Notes: generated by a model from the letters alone, not told the origin. Positions 1 to 6,899 are shown, numbered from the stretch's first letter. The stretch is DNA of 9,133 nucleotides from DASQDN01 sp035630195 (GCA_035630195.1 DASQLD010000458.1:1-9133); one strand, 5' to 3'. Translations and numbers: made by a program.

Positions 1-141
1 ATCAGCGTACTCAAGCGCCGTCATGGCCTGAGTCGATGCCGTTATCGTGGCGTCGACGGCATGAAGCGGTGGGTTGGGTTCGGAGTGATCGCCGACAACC
101 TAATCAACATCGGGAATGTATTGGCGGTTACCCGTACGTGA
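1..141 (+). CDS. Transposase, C-terminal fragment (5' end off the window)
   Basis: Frame 1 is open from the first base to a TGA at 139-141 and gives 46 residues with no start codon, so the gene begins upstream of the window. The peptide runs ISVLKRRHGLSRCRYRG, then MKRWVGFGVIADNLINIG. This arrangement (LKRR-GL-RCRY-G, then a W-V-G-GV-A-NL helix) is what I recall from the C-termini of DDE transposases usually annotated as ISNCY or IS4-like, where it follows the last catalytic glutamate. The catalytic residues themselves are not in the window, so I cannot say whether the element is active. The family name is from memory of the motif and is the weaker part of the call; transposase as such is fairly safe. 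The right end of the element should lie between here and the amidohydrolase gene. Confidence 0.68.
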   Translation: MSVLKRRHGLSRCRYRGVDGMKRWVGFGVIADNLINIGNVLAVTRT

Positions 142-384
142 CTAAGGCGGCGGTACCGCCCCGCTCCTGCGGGAGCGAGGGCGGGAGATCGCCAGCCGAA
201 CTCGACTCACCACCCGGGAAGAGCCTCTGAGCGGGTCCGATAAGGGTCATTTTTCGACGGAAAGTAGCTACCAGCGCCGATCTCCAAACCGTCTTCAATA
301 TGACAGGCCGCGGCATGGCTGTCACTTCGAAGGAGCGTTAGCACAGCGAAACGTCTATTTTCACGTGTGATACGGTATCAGCTT
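142..384. other. Non-coding gap between transposase tail and amidohydrolase
   Basis: I see no supported gene here. It contains the stem-loop at 156-184, a weaker hairpin at 301-324 (TGACAG / CTGTCA arms), and presumably the right end of the insertion sequence; the AT-rich block around 245-262 is a candidate, but with the left end missing no terminal inverted repeat can be matched. The promoter of the amidohydrolase must lie here or in the IS end; I could not pick a good -35/-10 pair. Confidence 0.5.
156..184 (+). terminator. GC-rich stem-loop just after the transposase stop
   Basis: Arm 156-167 (CCGCCCCGCTCC) pairs with 172-184 (GGAGCGAGGGCGG): 12 base pairs, one bulged A at 178, tetraloop TGCG. 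It starts 14 bases after the transposase stop. No T-run follows, so it is not a textbook intrinsic terminator; it could be a Rho-assisted terminator or a structured end of the insertion sequence. A 12-bp palindrome (GGCGGTACCGCC, 149-160) overlaps the left arm and would compete with it. Confidence 0.4.
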
Positions 385-1320
385 ATGAAGATCACTCGGC
401 GACAATTCGCATACGGCATCGCAGCCTCAGCAACCCTAAACACGAATGCGCAAACCAGTGAATGGGGTGGACCTGTAGTCGATTGCCACTACCATCCTCG
501 CCGAACTCTGGAAGCCAATACCGCGCACATGGATGGCGCCGGGATTTCAAATGCGATGCTCCTGGCGCGCGCAGGCTATGCGGAACAGTTCTCTGAACTT
601 CGAGCGAAATATCCCGGACGGTACCTGGGCTGGTTCGCAGGTACGGATGTCACAAGTCCCGACGCAAGCAAAATCCTCGAAGAAGCAGTGAAGAAGGGCG
701 CGATTGGTTTCGGCGAATTGAAGAGCCATGTGGAAGCTGCAGGTCCCGAACTCCGCCGCTTGTACGCGCTCGCCGCGGAACTCGGCGTTCCGATTCTGGT
801 GCACTTTCAGGAAGTTCCCCATACACCGACTGAAGGGACTTTCGCGACGGGCTTCAAAACCTTCGAGGCGATGTTGAAGGCATATCCTAAGACGACATTC
901 ATTGGACATGCCGACGCTTTCTGGGCGAACGTCAGCGCCGATTACGCGAATCAGGAAGCCTACCCTGCCGGTAAGATAGCGCGTGGCGGAGTCACCGACA
1001 AACTGCTAGGGGACTACGCCAATTTGTATGGCGACCTTGCGGCAAACTCGGGAAACAACGCTTTGTCACGCGACCCGCAGTTCACCCCCGACTTCTTGAA
1101 GCGTCATCAGGATAAGCTGATCTTCGGAAGCGACTGTTCCTGCGCCGATGGCAAAGGGGGCGGCGTCTCCCAAGCCAACAATCCAGGCGCATCCCGCCTC
1201 GCCGGCAAATGCGTAGCGCGCGAAACGCTGACCTTGCTAAAGAAGACTGCCACGCCGCAGATGTTCCGGAAACTCACCTGGGATAATGCGCATCGCGTCT
1301 ACAAGCTTAAGAGTTCGTAG
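385..1320 (+). CDS. Tat-exported metal-dependent amidohydrolase (amidohydrolase_2 type TIM barrel)
   Basis: A 311-aa protein of the amidohydrolase superfamily (amidohydrolase_2 branch), metal-dependent TIM-barrel hydrolases or decarboxylases acting on small organic substrates; the substrate cannot be read. Seen: an N-terminal twin-arginine motif TRRQF (residues 4-8) followed by a short apolar stretch and NTNAQ, suggesting folded export by Tat; the first-strand metal motif DCHYH (33-37, ligands H35 and H37); GELK at 110-113; a histidine ending strand 5 in ILVH (H140); IGHAD (H175); and GSD with the likely catalytic aspartate D250 in IFGSDCSC. Full length for the group. I chose ATG 385 because it puts RR right at the N-terminus; an in-frame GTG at 367 adds only six residues. 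No clear Shine-Dalgarno precedes either. The last 14 bases overlap the end of the convergent methyltransferase gene. Odd: a cysteine-rich patch (CSC) directly after the catalytic Asp, and a weak apolar core in the signal. Confidence 0.85.
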   Translation: MKITRRQFAYGIAASATLNTNAQTSEWGGPVVDCHYHPRRTLEANTAHMDGAGISNAMLLARAGYAEQFSELRAKYPGRYLGWFAGTDVTSPDASKILEEAVKKGAIGFGELKSHVEAAGPELRRLYALAAELGVPILVHFQEVPHTPTEGTFATGFKTFEAMLKAYPKTTFIGHADAFWANVSADYANQEAYPAGKIARGGVTDKLLGDYANLYGDLAANSGNNALSRDPQFTPDFLKRHQDKLIFGSDCSCADGKGGGVSQANNPGASRLAGKCVARETLTLLKKTATPQMFRKLTWDNAHRVYKLKSS

Positions 1321-2533
1321 CCTTCGAGGTATCGAAGACCACTTGGTCGTACCGGAAGAGCTTCTCGAAGAAGTATCGAGCGCGCGACGATTGATCTTGA
1401 CCGCCCGCGCGTTCGGCGATCTCCCCAATGCTACGGCGCCCATCGATGGCGTCGAACATCTTCTTCTCGTGCGCATCGATGACGAGAATCAGATCGGGAA
1501 ACGAGTGGTATCGACTCAACAACACACCTGCCGATCCCGGGGGCAGTCGATCCTGCACACACACGGTGCCGGGGAGTCGAATTGCCACATAGTGCGGCCA
1601 ACGTTGATCGTCAAACCGGACATTTTCCCGCCACTCGCTCGAGTCTCCTCGAGATACGAGGACACTATGAGTGGCAATGAGGCCACGCCACAGCTCCATC
1701 GCGACGTACTGTTCATACTCAGGAAGTAAAGCCAATCTTTCCGCGTGTGGTGTCGTAGCGATAGCGCCGCATTGGGGTAAATACGGCGCCTGACTGTACC
1801 AGCGTCCGAACTTCAAGTCATTACGCTCCATAAAGTCGAACAGTTGCGGCACGGAGTAGGATCGATCGCGAGGGTTTAGCAGCGCATCCGCTAGAGCACC
1901 CGGATTAGCAGCGTCCCGCGATCCACGCAGCACCGTTGCCAAAGGATGATGTTGGGGCAGCGCTTTCAACACTTCCATCAAATCGCTGATCTCTCGCTCC
2001 GACGTTCCGATTCCCAATCTTCTGCAATAGTCCTGGAGCAGGTAGATGCCGGTCCTGCCATAAGGCGCATACAGCATCAGATACATCGAGCCTTCAGGTT
2101 TCAACAGATCCCGAAGCGCTCGCAGTCCTGAATCAGGATCCTGCAGATGATGCAGCACGCCCGTACATACGATCAGATCGAAGCCACGTTTCAACTCCCC
2201 GGCACGCTCGATTGGCAATGATCGTATTTCGAGATTCGTTAGGTTGTACTTTCGCTTGAGTTGTTCGGTGTGATCGAGGCTGGTCGGGCTGACGTCTATA
2301 CCGGTAATGTTCGCCTGAGGCCGGCAGACCGCGTATTTGGCAGCTTGCCATGTCCCGCATCCCGCAACGAGAATATCCAGGTCTGCACGATACGGTCGTT
2401 CAGGCCAGAACAGATGAAATTCAGATCGGTGTCGATTCTCGTCCCGCCACTTATCGCGGGCCCGGTCCAGATTCTCGACAGGCGGTGGATATGGATGATC
2501 GGTGTAGAAGTCGCGTACGGGGTCGGTATTCAT
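1307..2533 (-). CDS. Class I SAM-dependent methyltransferase with C-terminal extension
   Basis: A 408-aa protein. An N-terminal FYTDHPYPPP segment (9-18) and a W-R-DENR-R--FHLFWP block (29-44) precede a Rossmann-type methyltransferase domain: motif I LVAGCGTWQAA (55-65), the acidic ribose-binding residue in GIDVS (D80), FDLIVCTGVLHHLQDP (118-133) and LLKPEGSMYLMLY (143-155), then YGR-GIY-LQ-YCRRLGI. I recognise this whole layout from uncharacterised methyltransferases of many soil bacteria and proteobacteria; the methyl acceptor is unknown. The C-terminal 60 residues (FDAIDGRRSIGEIAERAG and onward) resemble the small winged-helix/PqqD-like domains fused to some such enzymes; this is inference. 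It is probably cytoplasmic, with no signal or membrane segment. Start ATG at 2533, with only a weak purine stretch upstream. The sulfatase gene lies 117 bp upstream on the same strand, but the hairpin between them argues against strong read-through. Confidence 0.88.
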   Translation of the reverse strand: MNTDPVRDFYTDHPYPPPVENLDRARDKWRDENRHRSEFHLFWPERPYRADLDILVAGCGTWQAAKYAVCRPQANITGIDVSPTSLDHTEQLKRKYNLTNLEIRSLPIERAGELKRGFDLIVCTGVLHHLQDPDSGLRALRDLLKPEGSMYLMLYAPYGRTGIYLLQDYCRRLGIGTSEREISDLMEVLKALPQHHPLATVLRGSRDAANPGALADALLNPRDRSYSVPQLFDFMERNDLKFGRWYSQAPYLPQCGAIATTPHAERLALLPEYEQYVAMELWRGLIATHSVLVSRGDSSEWRENVRFDDQRWPHYVAIRLPGTVCVQDRLPPGSAGVLLSRYHSFPDLILVIDAHEKKMFDAIDGRRSIGEIAERAGGQDQSSRARYFFEKLFRYDQVVFDTSKATNS

Positions 2534-2590
2534 CTCGAATACACAAGTGTCCCCAAAGCCTTAGCCGCCGTCAAACACTGCGGGCGACTA

Positions 2591-2635
2591 AACGAGGGAG
2601 GCGATCGTCTTCGCGTACGACCGCCTCCTCTCGTT
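2591..2635 (-). terminator. Long intergenic hairpin downstream of the sulfatase
   Basis: Arms 2591-2608 and 2617-2635 form an 18-bp stem with one bulged base and an 8-base loop. The one imperfect pair (A2604 opposite C2621) is A-C in a plus-strand RNA but becomes a G-U wobble in the minus-strand RNA, so the structure is better formed in the transcript of the sulfatase/methyltransferase side. It begins 15 bases past the sulfatase stop. The U-tract is missing on its downstream side (a run of six U lies before it instead, 2642-2650), so it may be a Rho-type terminator or an RNA-stabilising or processing element. Confidence 0.5.
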
Positions 2636-2650
2636 CGAAAGGGGAAAAAA

Positions 2651-4165
2651 CTAGTTAGCTCCCGCGGCGGCTTTCTGGAGAGCTTGCCCAGTCTGCCGGG
2701 CCTTATCAAGCGCTTGGTCGATGCTGAAGCTGGCCGGAGTCTGTCGCGGCGGAAAGTCCTTGAACGTCTTGAGGAAATCCCCGACGATGCCCTGGGCTGG
2801 GACGAGGAGGAACGCGCGATCGGCCTTCCACTTGTCATAGAACATCGAGGCGTCTTCGGACGCCCGCTCGAAGGGGTCGCTCCGCAGGTTGTACATGTGC
2901 GGCATGCGCATTGCGACGAAGGGCTCTCCCCACACACCCAACCCATGGGCGCGCTGCTCGATGAAGGTGACTTTCCAGTTCCCAACGCGCAGAGCCATCA
3001 AGTCGCCATCATCGCTCCAGTAGAGAAGTCCTTTGCGCGGATTCTCCTTAACTTCGCCCTTGAGGAACGGGAGGAGGTTGTAGCCATCGATGTGTACTTT
3101 GAACGTCTTATTCCCGGATTTGTAGCCACCTTTCTTTAGCTTTTCGACTATATCCGGGTCGCCGCCTGCCGCGGCCAGGGTCGGAAGCATGTCCTGGTGC
3201 GAGAAGATCTCGTTGGACACGGTGCCTGGCGTGATCACGCCGGGCCAGCGAATCGCACAGGGCACTCGCCAGCCGCCCTCGAAGTTTGTTGCCTTCTCTC
3301 CCCGGAACGGCGTCGTGCCGCCATCCGGCCAACTCATCACCTCGGCCCCGTTGTCGGTTGAATACATCACAATCGTGTTCTCGGTGATGCCCAACTGATC
3401 GAGCTTATCGAGCAGTTTCCCGACGTGGCCGTCGTGTTCTACCATTCCGTCCGGGTACACACCGAGGCCAGTGACACCTTCGGATTCCTTCTTCAAGTGC
3501 GTGAAGATGTGCATCCGAGTTGAATTCCACCAAACGAAGAATGGCTTGTCGTCCTTGACCGCCTTCTCAATAAACTTAAGGCTTCCATCGAGGAACTCCT
3601 CGTCCACTGTCCGCATGCGGTCGATCGTTAATGGACCGGTGTTCTCAATCTTCTGTGTGCCGTCAGCATTGGCCCAGGAATGAAGAACTCCACGCGGCCC
3701 GAACTTCTTCTTGAACTCCGGATCTTTCGGGTAGTCCGGGTTCTCAGGTTCCTGCTCAGCATTGAGGTGATAGAGATTGCCAAAGAACTCGTCGAATCCA
3801 TGCGCCGTAGGGAGAAACTCGTCACGGTCACCGAGATGGTTCTTGCCGAACTGGCCACTCACATAGCCAAGTGGCTTCAAAACGTCGGCAATGGTTGGAT
3901 CTTCAGGTCGCAACCCGAGGTCGGCCCCTGGAAGCCCAACCTTCGTGAGGCCAGTCCGAATTGGCGCCTGCCCGGTAATGAACGCTGCGCGACCTGCTGT
4001 GCAGCTTTGCTGGCCGTACCAGTCGGTAAAGTTGGAGCCTTCCTTGGCGATACGGTCTATATTGGGGGTTCGATACCCCATGATGCCGTTGTTGTTAGCG
4101 CTGATATTGAACCAGCCGATATCGTCGCCCCAAATTATAAGGATGTTAGGCTTTTTGGCTGCCAT
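2651..4165 (-). CDS. Type I sulfatase (arylsulfatase family), apparently cytoplasmic
   Basis: A 504-aa sulfate-ester hydrolase of the alkaline-phosphatase superfamily. Seen: metal ligands in WGDDIGW (D14, D15); the formylglycine signature SCTAGRAAFITG with C55 as the residue to be oxidised and R59; GKNHLGDRDEF (K108, H110); STRMHIFTH (H219); MYSTDNGAE with D271-N272; and FRGEK with K291. The length is normal for arylsulfatases, and closely similar sequences beginning with KKPNIL-IWGDDIG are common in soil bacteria and planctomycetes. The start is firm: an AGGAGAG site sits 9 bases upstream and an in-frame TAA (4187-4189) closes the frame behind it. There is therefore no signal peptide, unlike most environmental sulfatases, so it should act in the cytoplasm. 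The core CTAGR departs from canonical CxPSR at two positions. No formylglycine-generating enzyme is in the window. The natural substrate is unknown. Confidence 0.92.
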   Translation of the reverse strand: MAAKKPNILIIWGDDIGWFNISANNNGIMGYRTPNIDRIAKEGSNFTDWYGQQSCTAGRAAFITGQAPIRTGLTKVGLPGADLGLRPEDPTIADVLKPLGYVSGQFGKNHLGDRDEFLPTAHGFDEFFGNLYHLNAEQEPENPDYPKDPEFKKKFGPRGVLHSWANADGTQKIENTGPLTIDRMRTVDEEFLDGSLKFIEKAVKDDKPFFVWWNSTRMHIFTHLKKESEGVTGLGVYPDGMVEHDGHVGKLLDKLDQLGITENTIVMYSTDNGAEVMSWPDGGTTPFRGEKATNFEGGWRVPCAIRWPGVITPGTVSNEIFSHQDMLPTLAAAGGDPDIVEKLKKGGYKSGNKTFKVHIDGYNLLPFLKGEVKENPRKGLLYWSDDGDLMALRVGNWKVTFIEQRAHGLGVWGEPFVAMRMPHMYNLRSDPFERASEDASMFYDKWKADRAFLLVPAQGIVGDFLKTFKDFPPRQTPASFSIDQALDKARQTGQALQKAAAGAN

Positions 4166-4174
4166 CGATCGAAT

Positions 4175-4181
4175 CTCTCCT
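4175..4181 (-). promoter_or_regulatory. Ribosome binding site of the sulfatase
   Basis: Reads AGGAGAG on the minus strand, 9 bases before the ATG. It fixes the start without a signal peptide, because the in-frame stop at 4187-4189 excludes a longer N-terminus. Confidence 0.75.
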
Positions 4182-4363
4182 ATGTGTTAGGTGGGTAAAA
4201 AATCTCCGTCACACACTCGGGCCAAGCGAGGCTCGGCACGTCAGGATGCGACGCTTTAACAAATCATGAAGCCGATTTCACAGTTCGGCGCACGTCTGCG
4301 AGACGCCTGTCACGCGCACCGCTTAGACTCGCCTTCTACGGTTGCGATTTAGGTTTTTTCCGC

Positions 4364-5210
4364 CTACGGTTTCTTAGGGTGCATAGCAAAGAACTTGAGG
4401 ATATGGAACGTTTGGAACTACGACGTCCCCATGATTCCCACTGGGATCTCGATGTACTGTACTTCGGCGCGGACTTTCGGGCAGCTTCGACCATGGTCGC
4501 GATTGTGTGACCAACACGGTTTTGTTATTGTCACCGTGAACGATGATCTGCGGGATTGACTTGATCGTTTCCATTCGAGCGGGATTTCCTCCGCCCGCAA
4601 TCGGCGCTAGCACGGTAAACAGATCGGGATTGTTTTGCGCGATACTCCAGGTACCATAGCCGCCCATGGAGTGTCCCATCGCTTAGATGCGGCGATCATC
4701 GATGCGAAACAGTTGCTGGACTTCTACGATAACGTCGAAGACATCCTGCTGGGCGGCGCCGCGATACATGCTGGTTGGTTCGCGGCCGTTAGGCGTGGCG
4801 ATGATCCAGCCACGCTTGGTCTGCCCCTGTCGGGATAGCTGTAGGGACGATGAATGCGCCTCCTGCGCTGGTTAGTTGGCTAAGAGCAGTAGGTTCACCT
4901 CATGACCGACGCAGGATCAGCTTTGCCGAATCTTCTGCGGCGCTCCTTGCTGGGTACGAAGGTTTGAACGAAAGTGTAGCCTTCTGTCCGGGCTCCCACA
5001 CCGTATGGTCAAGCGAGGGAAGTAACGATGTGGCGAGAGATACTGCCGGTGTCCACTCTTGGCCATGCATAAGCGCCATACCTTCATGCAGAGCCTTAGC
5101 GCTTGGCCGTGTTTCCCGCTCGTGTTTGCGCGAATAGCTTCTTTGCCGAGCGTGTCTACGCGTTCGCGCGTCTCAGGCGTCAGGTTCAGCTCCGAGCTGC
5201 TGCATGATAG
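4364..5210 (-). pseudogene. Decayed alpha/beta hydrolase (PHB-depolymerase / prolyl-oligopeptidase-like esterase)
   Basis: Reading the minus strand while switching frames restores one protein. The N-terminal segment is ELNLTPETRERVDTLGKEAI; a shift near 5090 leads into EGMALMHGQEWTPAVSLAT and DHTVWEPGQKATLSFKPSYP, which is broken by a TGA at 4900-4902. Another shift near 4828 enters KRGWIIATPNGREP, MYRGAAQQDVFDVIVEV and RRI, a TAA at 4683-4685 (one base from the expected TAT, tyrosine), then AMGHSMGGYGTW with the nucleophile elbow GHSMG. IPQIIVHGD supplies the acid region, and the tail (TMVEAARK, AEVQYIEIP, GNHGDVVVPNVP, ILKFFAMHPKKP, TAG at 4364-4366) needs about four more shifts. The segment between the N-terminal domain and KRGW, where the oxyanion HG motif should be, is far too short, so an internal deletion is likely. 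Not functional. The original start and signal peptide are no longer clear. Confidence 0.85.
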
Positions 5211-5380
5211 CCAAGAGACGTGCGCAAGACTATGCCTGCGACCGGGGCAGCCGAGCTGGAGATAAACAGAATCCCTGGATGATTGCGCCCATGACGCAAT
5301 AGTAGCCCGAACTCGCCGGAGCTTCACCAAGCCACCAAAAAGTTTTGCACCGCTAATTAGGGTGAAACGTCCAAATGTGA

Positions 5381-5386
5381 AAGGAG
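5381..5386 (+). promoter_or_regulatory. Ribosome binding site deciding a TTG start
   Basis: AAGGAG lies 6 bases before TTG 5393. This supports the TTG over the later in-frame ATG at 5420, which has no comparable site and would cut into the signal peptide. Confidence 0.65.
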
Positions 5387-5392
5387 CACATC

Positions 5393-5674
5393 TTGTCTCG
5401 AAACTACTTGGCTTCAGCCATGTTCGCACTCTTCCTCTTCACCACGGCGCCGGAGGTGGCGGCCCAGGCTCCAGCTGACGGAATGGAAATCAGCGCGCTA
5501 AAGGCGCGCTATGCCGACGAAAAGACAAAGCTCACGACGGATAAAGAAAAATACGAGCAGCTCAAGAAGGAGCTTGACGATCTCAAGAGCAAGATCAAAG
5601 TGCAGGAGGACAATCTTAAGCTCGTAGAGAAACGAATCAAGAACGACGAGAAGCTGTCGAAAATGAAGAACTAA
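5393..5674 (+). CDS. Small secreted lysine-rich coiled-coil protein
   Basis: A 93-aa protein with an N-terminal signal peptide: SRN, then an apolar stretch (LASAMFALFLF), with a likely cleavage after AQA (residues 24-26). The mature part, about 67 residues, is almost wholly charged helix with 16 lysines and many Glu/Asp; residues from about 32 to the end show regular spacing of L, I and Y (KEKYEQLKKELDDLKSKIK), as in a coiled coil. There is no cysteine, so it is not a lipoprotein of the Lpp kind, and no C-terminal anchor. I do not recognise a family. By size and composition it could be a periplasmic spacer, a cell-wall-interacting helix or a small chaperone-like protein; none of this is shown. 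The gene is intact, with a good ribosome binding site, although it stands alone between decayed genes, which suggests it is under selection. Confidence 0.75.
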   Translation: MSRNYLASAMFALFLFTTAPEVAAQAPADGMEISALKARYADEKTKLTTDKEKYEQLKKELDDLKSKIKVQEDNLKLVEKRIKNDEKLSKMKN

Positions 5675-6485
5675 CCGCGTCACCGAGCGGCTCCGAAGAT
5701 GATATCGCGTTCGCGCGCAACCACGAAGCTCGCACCCTTCAAGGCGAGCGGGATCTGTGACCCTCAACGCAAGGACATCAAAGGACTACGCGCTCGGCGG
5801 GATCTCAGCTCGTGTTATTCCTTGGTGCCGGCGTTTCCACTCCCTATGACTACCGTCATCGACGAGCCTCGTCCTTGAACTGCTGTTCGAGCATACGGAG
5901 GGAACTCGCCGTCTCGGCGGCACGTGGCCCCACTATTTGCGCGCCGTTGCTTCGTGGATGACGGACTACTTCGAATATGATCCGCTCGTCTTGGCGAGGA
6001 TGGTTGAACGTGATCGGAGTCGATTCGGTTGTCACATTAAATTCCGATGACTTGCTTGAAGCCGAACTTCGACGTCGTAAGGTGGAGCTACAACCCGTCA
6101 CGAGTAGCGATCGCCAAGGCGGAGATGGAATGCGTTTGCTTCATCCTCACGGATACGTTTCAAAGGAGGGTCCGATCTCTCGCAAGGACCTCGGTCGGTC
6201 TTTCACTGAGGACTGTCCGATATCGTGCCTCCGAAAACGAATAGTCTGTTATAGGTCTGTCAATGGCAGACCCTAGCCATCGGCGCCTCCTCGATGCTAG
6301 TCGCAACAGCGATATTCCCCCGCATTGCCAGATTCAGAAGGGCCACGAATCCCATCAAGAAGTCTTCGAGCGCATGGGCTTCAAAACGATTTGGGTGAAT
6401 AAGTTTCGACGACGTTCCGCGTGTCATAATCGCCATCTCTCCCTAAATATCAACAATGCGCCCGACTCAAGTATGATCGTAGGCT
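5675..6485. other. 811-bp stretch without a confident gene
   Basis: Only short, competing open frames are visible. On the minus strand 5856-6101 (81 codons) reads plausibly near its end (ERIIFEVVRHPRSNG), while the plus strand over about 5850-6050 has an open frame without start (LELLFEHTEGTRRLGGTWPHYL). Third-position GC is similar for both and I recognise neither family. By analogy with the neighbouring remnants this is probably further degraded coding sequence. A small hairpin (GGTCTG 6254-6259 / CAGACC 6267-6272) and a 58-codon minus-strand frame (6260-6436) are also here. Confidence 0.4.
6260..6436 (-). CDS. Possible 58-aa protein, divergent from the NTF2-like gene
   Basis: The frame starts at ATG 6436 with MAIMTRGTSSKLIHPNRFEA, has a mildly apolar middle (FLMGFVALLNLAM) and stops at TGA 6260-6262, inside a small hairpin. 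A GGGAGAG stretch abuts the ATG, too close for an ideal ribosome binding site; the second ATG (codon 4) would have better spacing. It points away from the gene at 6486, leaving about 50 bp for divergent promoters. No family is recognised, and it may equally be a chance frame or a fragment. Confidence 0.18.
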   Translation of the reverse strand: MAIMTRGTSSKLIHPNRFEAHALEDFLMGFVALLNLAMRGNIAVATSIEEAPMARVCH

Positions 6486-6899
6486 ATGAAGAGTATGTTG
6501 TTCGGATCTGTCATGCTCGCCCTTTCAATATCTATGTTGGCGCAGAGCGCCGATGAAACCGAGGTGAAGGCTGTCCACGAAGCGTTTTTGAAGGCCGCGA
6601 AAGCAGGCGACGGAGCCGCGCTCGAAAAGATCTTCGCTGATGGCCTGCAATATAGTCACTCGAACACGAAGCTGGAAACCAAACGAGAAGCTATCGATGC
6701 GCTGGTGAAGTCGAAGGGCGATTTCGAAGTCCATTCGCAGACGATTCACGTGTACGGCAATACCGCGACAATCCGGGCGAAAGTCACAGCGCACGGTGCT
6801 ACGGGCGATGTGCCGCTCACGATGCTACAGGTCTGGGTGAAGAACGGCGGAGCCTGGCAAATGGTGGAGCGACAAACCACTCGCATACCCGCGCAGTAA
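6486..6899 (+). CDS. Exported NTF2-like (DUF4440-type) protein
   Basis: A 137-aa protein with an N-terminal signal peptide (MKSMLFGSVMLALSISMLAQS, cleavage around residues 19-21). The mature part has the SnoaL/NTF2-like layout: ETEVKAVHEAFLKAAKAGDGAALEKIFADGLQYSHSN (about 24-60), then KREAIDALVKSKG (65-78), and strands with IHVYGNTATIRAKVTAHG (86-104) and LQVWVKNGGAWQMVERQTTRI at the end. This cone-shaped alpha+beta fold is used by bacterial DUF4440 proteins, many of unknown role, some enzymatic or ligand-binding. The H-S-N at the end of the second helix is a common pocket feature in this group, though catalysis cannot be claimed. It is intact and of normal length. It stands alone, followed after 108 bp by the PrpD remnant. 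Upstream ribosome binding site is weak. Confidence 0.85.
   Translation: MKSMLFGSVMLALSISMLAQSADETEVKAVHEAFLKAAKAGDGAALEKIFADGLQYSHSNTKLETKREAIDALVKSKGDFEVHSQTIHVYGNTATIRAKVTAHGATGDVPLTMLQVWVKNGGAWQMVERQTTRIPAQ

Noticed and set aside
301..324. Hairpin TGACAG / CTGTCA
   Set aside because: Short stem with a bulge and a loose loop, no T-run and no clear gene end to serve; not worth calling a terminator.
367..384. GTG start six codons upstream for the amidohydrolase
   Set aside because: It has no ribosome binding site and would move the twin-arginine motif away from the N-terminus; ATG 385 fits better, though not proven.
2261..3139. Long plus-strand open frame of 292 codons
   Set aside because: It is antisense to the sulfatase and the methyltransferase, both of which carry full family motifs; it has no recognisable domain.
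3915..4045. CTAGR taken as an inactivated sulfatase motif
   Set aside because: All other active-site residues are intact, and the same motif is, to my recollection, standard in this subfamily.
4065..4079. GGGGTTCGATACCCC, resembling a tRNA T-arm
   Set aside because: It lies inside the sulfatase coding sequence (the YRTPNID region) with no acceptor, anticodon or D-arm around it.
4917..5429. Minus-strand open frame of 170 codons
   Set aside because: Its centre (ELNLTPETRERVDT) is the N-terminal piece of the hydrolase remnant; both ends are wrong-frame or upstream sequence, so it is not a gene of its own.
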